A stretch of 19,797 nucleotides of DNA. Source: JAKLQJ01 sp964534135 (lineage in GTDB: Bacteria; Elusimicrobiota; Elusimicrobia; Elusimicrobiales; UBA9959). Below the pieces are notes generated by a model. That model was not told where the DNA came from. It made no database searches and saw only the letters and a list, made by a program, of their open reading frames with translations. Both the position numbers and the translations under genes were made by a program. This document shows, one piece after another, positions 13,801 to 19,797 of this stretch; positions within the stretch are counted from its first letter, which is position 1; each line of letters starts with the position of its first letter. Location: the NCBI GenBank assembly GCA_964534135.1, contig CAZHQC010000039.1, positions 1-19,797 on the forward strand, given 5' to 3'.

Positions 13801-15288
13801 ATGTGTGGGAAAATATTAACGGCAAAAAAAATCCGCGGACAATTGTCTGTTCTTCCTTCCAATTTGGAAATATATTTAACCAATAAATGCAATTTAAATT
13901 GCTCTTATTGCTCAAGTTCTTCGCTTATAAACAAAAGCGCTCAATCTTTGACATTTGCGCAAGTGAAACAAGCTATTGATTTGTTTGTGTCTTATATCAA
14001 TCCTGAAACAATAGCTTTGGCGTGCGGGGATATTAAGAAAATCAGAACCATAGGTTTAACGGGCGGCGAGCCTTTTCTTGAATTTGATTTGTTAAAAAAC
14101 ATTGTTGACTATGTTTTTTTAAAATATAAATGGCTTCAGATTTCAGTGGCTACCAACGGCACTTTGCTTAATAAAAAAAAGGTTAAATTTCTATTAGATA
14201 GAAATGTGGATTTGGCGATAAGTTTGGATGGTGTCCGTGAAATTACGGACAGGCACAGAAAATTTAAGGATAGGGCGCAGTCATCGGTATTTAATGTCGT
14301 TATGGAGAATATTAAGCTATTGCCTAGTGAATATATTTCCAAGATGCGGATAATGACCACATTCTCGCCCGATACCGTAAATTCGCTTTCCGAAAGCGTT
14401 GAATTTTTAAGCGGTCTCGGTTTCTCGGCCATTGAAGTTGATTTTGATATGTACGCGATGTGGTCTAAAAAAGATAACTACAATTTAAGGAACGCCCTTA
14501 AAAAATTGAAAAAGTTTCATATTAAAAGGTTTTCAAACGAGAATTGGATTGATGATTGGAAAGTGTTTATGGGGTCGTTTCAAAATAAAATCATGAATTT
14601 TACCGGTTATGATTTTTTTAATGAGTTCGCTTTTGCGCTTGACGGTAAATTTTATCCCATAGATATTCCGGATATGTTTGATGTTAAAAACAATGGCTTC
14701 ATCATAGGAGATGCGGAAAAGGGTATCGATTTCAATAAGATGAAAGGGATATATGATAAGGCTTTAGATTTTGTTATAAACAATAAATGTTCCCAAAGCA
14801 TTGTGCCGCAGGCAAATAGATATTTTTATGCCGTTTTGTCCGGTAAAAACCCCTTAACTTTTCTCCAAAATTCTTGTGAAATGACAAAGGTGTTTAAAGA
14901 AGAAATGAGTTTTTTGATTGAGATTGAAAAGATTTTCGGAAGTTTTGTCAGAGAAGGAGAGTTTGGAGATTTTGTTCACAAGCCGAAGTATTATTCAAAT
15001 AAAGAAATGAAGACATTAATTTTAAATGCCGATAACCTTAAGCTTGGTTTGGCGAGGAACGCTTTGGATTATTTTTTATACTCTCGAGGAAAAGAAAAAA
15101 AACTTCGTGTTAAAAGCAAATCTGTAAACGGCTTTTTTAATGCCCAAAGCGCGATTTTATATTCGGCGTTAAAATCAAGATATTTGAAAAAAAACGTGAG
15201 CATTTATTTTGATTTTAGACGGGATTTAAATGACGACCAGATTGAATTTTTTCGCGCTTGCGGAGTAAAAACGGGTTTTTATGATTAA
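13801..15288 (+). CDS. radical SAM protein, first of a tandem pair
   Basis: Predicted radical S-adenosylmethionine enzyme of 495 residues, cytoplasmic. The [4Fe-4S]-binding CNLNCSYC supplies C30, C34 and C37, followed by TGGEP (87-91) and ATNGTLL/ISLDG strands of the TIM barrel. After the core comes a SPASM-like region (276-310), FALDGKFYPIDIPD, in which the cysteines expected for an auxiliary cluster are replaced. Residues 336-400 (RYFYAVLSGKNPL..., FVHKPKYYSNKE) are strongly shared with the next gene. The C-terminus (about 425-495) resembles a second, degenerate set of barrel units. The start has AAAGGGTG upstream. It overlaps the next gene by 8 nt. Substrate unknown; peptide or protein modification is inferred from the radical SAM/SPASM-like form and the Cys-rich gene downstream. 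Confidence 0.85.
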   Translation: MCGKILTAKKIRGQLSVLPSNLEIYLTNKCNLNCSYCSSSSLINKSAQSLTFAQVKQAIDLFVSYINPETIALACGDIKKIRTIGLTGGEPFLEFDLLKNIVDYVFLKYKWLQISVATNGTLLNKKKVKFLLDRNVDLAISLDGVREITDRHRKFKDRAQSSVFNVVMENIKLLPSEYISKMRIMTTFSPDTVNSLSESVEFLSGLGFSAIEVDFDMYAMWSKKDNYNLRNALKKLKKFHIKRFSNENWIDDWKVFMGSFQNKIMNFTGYDFFNEFAFALDGKFYPIDIPDMFDVKNNGFIIGDAEKGIDFNKMKGIYDKALDFVINNKCSQSIVPQANRYFYAVLSGKNPLTFLQNSCEMTKVFKEEMSFLIEIEKIFGSFVREGEFGDFVHKPKYYSNKEMKTLILNADNLKLGLARNALDYFLYSRGKEKKLRVKSKSVNGFFNAQSAILYSALKSRYLKKNVSIYFDFRRDLNDDQIEFFRACGVKTGFYD

Positions 15289-16783
15289 AAAAGATTTTAA
15301 TGAATTTAAGCGCCGGCTTAAAATATTGCCTTCGGCAATGGATATTTATGTGACAAATGCCTGCAATATGCGCTGTAAGTACTGCGCGAGCGGAGCGCTT
15401 ATCGGCAATAGCGATATTAAAACGCTTTCACGCGCTCAGATGACAAGGGCGATAGATTTGTTCGCTTCTTATGTTAATCCCGCGCTATGCGCCAAATTCG
15501 GAGGAGATCCCGCGTATTTAAGGGAAATATCATTTACGGGTGGTGAACCTCTTTTGCAGTTTAACCTTATTCAATTCGCCGTGAAATATATTCGTAAAAA
15601 ATATCCGTGGTTTAAAATGGTGATTTTTAGCAATGGTCTTTTGCTGGATAAAAAAAAGGCCGATTTTTTGCTTAAAAACAATGTCAAGGTAATAATCAGT
15701 TTGGATGGAACAAAGCGAGTTAATGATCGTGAAAGAAAAACGAGAAGCGGCGCTTCGGCATTTGAAATAATTATGAATAATTTAAAAAAACTCGGCCCCA
15801 AACGCGTCAGACAACTACATATTATGGCCACATTTACATCCAAGACCATAGGAACTTTGGTTGAATCGGTTAAATTTTTTAAAACTTTGCGTTGCAAGGA
15901 TATTCATTTGGGCCTGGATCTTTACGAGATGTGGGAAGATGAAAAATTAAAATCCTTGAAAGCCGCGTTTTCCGATTTTAACGCTTATTGCGCGGGCGAT
16001 TTTTTAAATTTTATGGATTTGAAGAAGAGTTGGAATTTTAATTTTTATTTTAAAGACAAGGTTTTAGCCTCACAGGATTTAACCCCTTCAAATTCATTTA
16101 CCCTTTCTTCCAACGGCGTTTTTTATCCTTGTGACGAACTTTGTGTTTCAAACGCTCCTAAAGAGATTTATGGCATAGGAAATTTGGATGAAGGCATAGA
16201 TTTCCGCAAAATGGAAAAAGTATACCGGCATGTGAAAAAGTATGTGCAAAAATACGATAAAATAAACGGAGTTAATTCTCCCATTGACAGATATTTTTAT
16301 TCGGTTTTGCGCGGAAAGAATACTGAAAGCTATTTGAGAAATTCCGGAAAAATCACGGAAATATTTTTGGCGGAATTTAGCGTGTTTGTGGAGATAGAAA
16401 AATTATGCAAAAAAATGGCGCATGACGCGGAGTTTGGCGATTTTCTTCATAAACCCAAATATGTTTCAAATAAAGAGATAAAATTTTTCAAACTCGCGAT
16501 AAATAAGCGTTTAGGTAATGCCGGCGACATATCATTGTCCGAAATTAGAAATCTTGCGGACTATTTTCTTTATTCTCGGGGCATTAACAAATATCTTGAA
16601 ATCAAGTGTTCGGCGGAAAAGAAATATTTTGATATCGCGAAAGCGATAAGCTTATACTTGATGTTCAAATCAAAATATCTCGGAAAGACCGTTAAAATAA
16701 GTTTTAAATCGCCCGGACGGAATTTAAGACAGTTTGATTCACAATTTTTGCGGGATAATAAGATATCCATCGGCATAAAATAA
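15281..16783 (+). CDS. radical SAM protein, second of a tandem pair
   Basis: Paralogue of the preceding protein, 500 residues. The cluster motif CNMRCKYC gives C28, C32 and C35, with TGGEP at 86-90 and SNGLLL/ISLDG following. Its SPASM-like segment, LSSNGVFYPCDELC (275-288), keeps C284 and C288, and is followed by YGIGNLDEGIDF. So this copy could still bind an auxiliary cluster with other cysteines, unlike the first copy. RYFYSVLRGKN and FLHKPKYVSNKEIK are shared with the first protein. The C-terminal 70 residues again look like a half-barrel, ending FLRDNKISIGIK where a radical SAM core would read LLKNNVKVIISLDG. The start overlaps the upstream stop by 8 nt with no strong Shine-Dalgarno, so it is probably translationally coupled. 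Its stop overlaps the next ATG (TAATG). Confidence 0.87.
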   Translation: MIKKDFNEFKRRLKILPSAMDIYVTNACNMRCKYCASGALIGNSDIKTLSRAQMTRAIDLFASYVNPALCAKFGGDPAYLREISFTGGEPLLQFNLIQFAVKYIRKKYPWFKMVIFSNGLLLDKKKADFLLKNNVKVIISLDGTKRVNDRERKTRSGASAFEIIMNNLKKLGPKRVRQLHIMATFTSKTIGTLVESVKFFKTLRCKDIHLGLDLYEMWEDEKLKSLKAAFSDFNAYCAGDFLNFMDLKKSWNFNFYFKDKVLASQDLTPSNSFTLSSNGVFYPCDELCVSNAPKEIYGIGNLDEGIDFRKMEKVYRHVKKYVQKYDKINGVNSPIDRYFYSVLRGKNTESYLRNSGKITEIFLAEFSVFVEIEKLCKKMAHDAEFGDFLHKPKYVSNKEIKFFKLAINKRLGNAGDISLSEIRNLADYFLYSRGINKYLEIKCSAEKKYFDIAKAISLYLMFKSKYLGKTVKISFKSPGRNLRQFDSQFLRDNKISIGIK

Positions 16784-17667
16784 TGAAGAAACTTTCGTTT
16801 ACACAAATTTCCAACTTGTCCGCCGGTTGTTTGAGTTTGGCGGATGCGAGAAAATTATGCCGCGTTGTTTCGCTGTCTTGTTGTTTTTTTGCCTCTGCTC
16901 TCTGTTTGGCGATTGGAAAATCGCCAGCTACTTTAAAACCTGATGATGCTATTTTAAAATGCGTTTCATTATCTTCCATTGAAGATGTGGCGGGCGTATA
17001 CAAAGAAATGTGGGGTATTGGAGATAAGGCTGTGATTCAATGGAAGCTTGCAAGGTATTTTGAATGTGAAACATGGAGCGGGCTAAAAAAAGAGCCTTGC
17101 GCCGGCGCTAAAAAAATATTTGGCATAGATGATGACGATTCTCCCTATTCCGGTTGTATTCAGAGTTATAATATTCACAAATTCATGAAAGATAGCTTAA
17201 GCGAAGGCGCTGATTATAGCAGTTGTAAAACATTTTTGCGGGGAATGAATATATGGAAGCCGTCGCATAAAATGGGAGACGATTATATCTGCGATATTCT
17301 TTTAAAAGGATATAAAAGCCGGTATATGCCAGTGTGTAGAATAATTTCATTCGGCCTTACCGAAGAAGATTTTTATAATCACGCCGATTTTGAATATAAT
17401 TGCAAAATGACTCTTTATCCCGATTTAAGATTATGTCCGAGCGCAAGAACCGTTGAAAGCAAAGATACATGTTTGGACGGCGCGGCCATTTTGGATTTTT
17501 TAAGGGATAATAAATCCGAATTTTGTTTGGATAATTCCATTTGCTTGGCGGTGGCGGGAATAAAAAATGAATGCCATAAATTGGCCGAAGAGATTTTAAC
17601 TCTTTATTGCGAAAGAAAGCTGGAGACTGATCAAAAATGTTCAAGTTGGTGCATTGTAAAACCTTAA
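16783..17667 (+). CDS. exported or membrane-anchored cysteine-rich protein, candidate substrate of the radical SAM pair
   Basis: Unrecognised 294-residue protein with 21 cysteines. Positions 16, 26, 33, 34 and 41 are in the N-terminal part; sixteen more lie from C60 to C290, spaced mostly 6-35 residues apart. A hydrophobic stretch at 28-45 (VVSLSCCFFASALCLAIG) after R24/K25/R27 could be a signal or anchor. The first 15 residues, MKKLSFTQISNLSAG, resemble the leaders of double-glycine bacteriocin-type precursors, with AG where GG is usual. The body is mixed polar and hydrophobic, probably helical, and the even number of cysteines (16) suits disulfides outside the cytoplasm. The start overlaps the stop of the second radical SAM gene (TAATG) and the 3' end overlaps the next gene by 31 nt. 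Role as substrate, structural protein or partner is unproven. Confidence 0.75.
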   Translation: MKKLSFTQISNLSAGCLSLADARKLCRVVSLSCCFFASALCLAIGKSPATLKPDDAILKCVSLSSIEDVAGVYKEMWGIGDKAVIQWKLARYFECETWSGLKKEPCAGAKKIFGIDDDDSPYSGCIQSYNIHKFMKDSLSEGADYSSCKTFLRGMNIWKPSHKMGDDYICDILLKGYKSRYMPVCRIISFGLTEEDFYNHADFEYNCKMTLYPDLRLCPSARTVESKDTCLDGAAILDFLRDNKSEFCLDNSICLAVAGIKNECHKLAEEILTLYCERKLETDQKCSSWCIVKP

Positions 17668-19376
17668 TATGCGCGTGTCTGATATTTAGCGCTGTCCTAA
17701 ATGTTTATGGCGCCGATTATGCCCGTGAAATAAAAACAAAAGAGCAATTTAACAGTCTTTCCTCTCCGTCATTTTTATCCGCGTCATTTAATATGCCGTC
17801 TTTAATGTTTGTTATAGATCGCTCAAATGACGACATCTATTATATAGATTCCCAAAAATATTTCATTCATTTGGATTTTATCAATAGCCAATATCTTTCG
17901 CTTACAAAAGGAAAAACTTTTATTGAAAATCAGCTGGATAATGGCAGGCGGAGGTTCATTATGGGTTTTGTCGTTAAAAAGGGAGATAAAGATTATATTC
18001 TTGAATTCTGGGAGGACGATGTCATGAGTCCTGATATTTTTGAAAAAACCTTTAAAAAAGTGGAAAAAACATTTTTTTCAAAAATTATTTTTAATCCTTT
18101 GAGCCAAGAACAGATGCTCATTATGGTTGACGATTTAAGTGATATTCCGGTTGTCAAAAATCCGGTTTATCAATCCGTTGAAAAATATCAGATGATAAAT
18201 CGGGGAAAATCATTTGGAAAGCTTATAATCAGCGGAGAAATAAAAGAGGGTTTAACAACCGAATTCGGAAATATTGCCGTAATTAAATATTCTCCCCAAT
18301 CATTAGCCGGAGCGACGGGATTTGTTTCCGGCGAAATTAAAAGCAATTTATCCCATGCGTGTATTCTCGCTCAAACCGTGAATATCCCCGCTTTTTATAT
18401 GCCCGGCGCCGGTAAAAAACTGGCCGCTTTCAAAGACAAGTATGTGGAATTTGAAGTAAAAAGAGATACATTCAGTATCAAGTTGGTTTCTTATAAAGAT
18501 GTTCAAAAATATCTGAAATTGAGAATATCCCAAAAGAAGTATTCGCCGCAGGCGGATTTGGAGTTCAAAGAAATAACCGATTTAAAAAAACAAAAAGGCC
18601 ATGATAATTTAAGATTTGGCGCCAAATCGGCCAATCTTGGGCAAGTGGCGAATTTTGGCATAAAGGGTTTTAAAATCCCCGATGGTTTTACCGTTCCGTT
18701 CTATTATTACGGACAGTTTGTCAGAGAGAATGGAATTGCCGATTATATAAGCAAAATTTTGAATTCAGGTTTATTATATACCGATTTAAAATTTAGAAAA
18801 GAGCAATTAAAACTTATAAGAGAAAAAATACAAAATGGAAAAATAAACGATGAATTGCGCCGGAAAATAAAAGAAATTTTGAATGATAGATTAAAAGACA
18901 GAAGACTTTTTGTAAGAAGTTCCACTAATGCTGAAGATTTGCCCGGTTTTACCGGTGCCGGTTTATATGCGGCAGTGCCGAATGTAAAAGGCCTGAATAA
19001 TGTGATTGAAGCGATAAAAATGGTTTGGGCGTCCATATACAATGACAAAGCGTTCAAAGCGAGAGAAATTTTCGGAATAAATCACGCGAGCGTAATGCCG
19101 GCCGTTTTAATTCAAGAAGAAATAAACGCTGATATGGCGGGGTTAATGTTGACGAGGAGTAATTTATCCGAAGACGGAGCACGGCCTGTAAAAATAATAA
19201 TAAAATCCAACAAATTCGGCGGAAATGAAAAGGTTCCAACAAAAAAGCTTACCAAAATAAGCCTTGAAATAGAAAAATGTTTCGGCTTTATCGAGCAGAA
19301 GATAGAATGGCTTATAATGGGCGAAACCATCTATATTCTTCAAGTAAGCCCTTATAAATTCAATATTGAACAATGA
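17637..19376 (+). CDS. exported PEP-synthase/glucan-dikinase-like protein (phosphohistidine domain plus ATP-grasp)
   Basis: Protein of 579 residues with a Sec-type signal peptide (1-25; K3/H6/K8, hydrophobic 9-22, likely cleavage after VYG). Residues 30-170 are unrecognised. At 195-285 there is a PEP-utiliser/swivel domain with candidate phosphohistidine H240 in SNLSHACILAQTVNIPAF. From about 320 a PPDK_N-type ATP-grasp follows: FGAKSANLGQV, IPDGFTVP, RSSTNAEDLPGFTGAGLY (R427 onward), SIYNDKAFKAREIFG, VLIQEEINADMAGLMLTRS, and IEW (E557) with YILQVSP (Q569). The order histidine domain then ATP-grasp is that of glucan water dikinases and the reverse of PEP synthase. The ATP-grasp end is short, with a reduced loop after the LTRS motif. 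No starch-binding domain is visible. GGAG lies 11 nt before the ATG. ATP is not normally available outside the cytoplasm, so its site of action is puzzling. Confidence 0.82.
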   Translation: MFKLVHCKTLICACLIFSAVLNVYGADYAREIKTKEQFNSLSSPSFLSASFNMPSLMFVIDRSNDDIYYIDSQKYFIHLDFINSQYLSLTKGKTFIENQLDNGRRRFIMGFVVKKGDKDYILEFWEDDVMSPDIFEKTFKKVEKTFFSKIIFNPLSQEQMLIMVDDLSDIPVVKNPVYQSVEKYQMINRGKSFGKLIISGEIKEGLTTEFGNIAVIKYSPQSLAGATGFVSGEIKSNLSHACILAQTVNIPAFYMPGAGKKLAAFKDKYVEFEVKRDTFSIKLVSYKDVQKYLKLRISQKKYSPQADLEFKEITDLKKQKGHDNLRFGAKSANLGQVANFGIKGFKIPDGFTVPFYYYGQFVRENGIADYISKILNSGLLYTDLKFRKEQLKLIREKIQNGKINDELRRKIKEILNDRLKDRRLFVRSSTNAEDLPGFTGAGLYAAVPNVKGLNNVIEAIKMVWASIYNDKAFKAREIFGINHASVMPAVLIQEEINADMAGLMLTRSNLSEDGARPVKIIIKSNKFGGNEKVPTKKLTKISLEIEKCFGFIEQKIEWLIMGETIYILQVSPYKFNIEQ

Positions 19377-19463
19377 AGTTCCTTGGTTTAACAATCGAGG
19401 TATCAAAGCGGATTGCATCAGTTGGGGGATGTTGTTTCTTTATCTTTGCAGAAATTACCTCGT

Positions 19464-19518
19464 GGAATTCATCGAATTCCCGGGACCAAAGTCCTTGGAA
19501 TCTTTCAGATTCCTAAGG
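19464..19518. repeat. cluster of three short hairpins
   Basis: GGAATTC-atc-GAATTCC (19464-19480), GGAC-caaa-GTCC (19483-19494) and GGAATCT-ttc-AGATTCC (19497-19513) lie end to end with 2-nt gaps. The last extends to CCTT...AAGG with one bulge (19493-19518). The cluster begins exactly where recognisable transposase sequence ends. No T run follows in either direction. The stretch 19377-19463 holds nothing else I recognise. Confidence 0.6.
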
Positions 19519-19797
19519 GAAAACATTGGCTTTATCTGCCGCGCTGTCGCTTCTAAAATATTTAAATTTTTTGCCAAGCGATGTTAATAATTGATAGGCG
19601 CGAATAATTTACTCTTCTATTTCCGCACCGGCATGCTTTGCTCTATTTCTATAATCATTGTATACGCATAAGTCCAAATCGGAAATAAAACTTAACAAGG
19701 ATGAAAAAGCGGTAAAACCTTTATAGGTCATTTGAGCGCATTCTTTTTTCGTTTCAATAAATGTGGCATCCGTATCCACTGTAAAATTATTCTTGCC
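19519..19797 (-). pseudogene. decayed IS1380-family-like transposase fragment, cut by the window edge
   Basis: The minus strand reads without interruption from the window end to TAA (19609-19611), giving 62 residues that include FTVDTDATFIETKKE, MTYKGFTAFSSLLSFIS and CVYNDYRNRAKHAGAEIEE. This matches the IS1380 DDE-transposase pattern: D-x-DAT-x-IE, then YKG, then a reduced (F/Y)R-GN-like motif. In the same frame after the stop it continues IIRAYQLLTSLGKKF then YFRSDSAADKANVF, the family's RxDSA region, until the hairpin cluster. So the gene has an in-frame nonsense codon, has lost the usual GNV residues, and lacks its 3' end. Whether its 5' part is intact lies beyond the window. It is antisense to the upstream operon. 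Confidence 0.8.

Noticed and set aside
13613..13915. 100-codon minus-strand frame overlapping the radical SAM start
   Set aside because: It runs across the GC-rich stem region and antisense into the cluster motif of a clear gene, has no ribosome-binding site, and its Cys/His-rich translation looks like translated repeat.
19366..19587. 73-codon plus-strand frame after the dikinase-like gene
   Set aside because: It is antisense to the transposase remnant and runs through the hairpin cluster; no ribosome-binding site fits it.

Overview
This window looks like a low-GC (roughly one third G+C) chromosome segment from an uncultured Gram-negative-type bacterium. The gene mix is RecG, PAS-type histidine kinases, a complete fixABCX-type bifurcating ETF operon, a proline-catabolic dehydrogenase, capsule-sugar synthesis and exported proteins. 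The intergenic DNA is full of palindromes, inverted-repeat elements and a degenerate 7-nt periodic tract. This would fit a candidate phylum such as Elusimicrobiota or Omnitrophota, but nothing in the window fixes the taxonomy.

Layout. (1) 1-4170, plus strand: recG, then a hybrid histidine kinase/receiver gene whose 5' end seems to be lost. A repeat-rich gap and a bidirectional terminator follow. (2) 4193-6126, minus strand: pruA (glutamate-semialdehyde dehydrogenase), a 51-residue Cys-tailed protein that the existing reading-frame calls are too long to include, and tRNA-Arg with the bacterially unusual anticodon GCG. (3) 6278-9529, minus strand: a soluble PAS/HisKA sensor kinase preceded by a hairpin and a heptamer-periodic spacer, then a UDP-sugar 6-dehydrogenase of the WbpA type. 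(4) 9596-13152, minus strand: fixA-fixB-fixC-fixX, tightly packed with ATGA overlaps, with a terminator at one end and a promoter plus palindrome at the other. (5) 13169-13800: a mosaic of inverted-repeat elements, a dyad next to a TATAAT box, and a GC-rich structured leader. (6) 13801-19376, plus strand: four overlapping genes encoding two tandem paralogous radical SAM enzymes, an exported or membrane-anchored 21-cysteine protein, and a signal-peptide-bearing protein. That last protein has a phosphohistidine (swivel) domain followed by a PEP-synthase-type ATP-grasp, the domain order of glucan water dikinases. (7) 19464-19797: a cluster of short hairpins abutting a decayed IS1380-like transposase on the minus strand.

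How the genes work together. FixABCX should couple NADH oxidation to quinone and to low-potential ferredoxin/flavodoxin reduction. PruA would supply NADH and glutamate, but it is in a separate unit. Region 6 is the best candidate for an undescribed system. Overlapping starts and stops argue for one co-expressed, translationally coupled unit that makes and modifies a Cys-rich exported protein. Its substrate and chemistry cannot be read from the sequence; peptide modification by the radical SAM pair is an inference.
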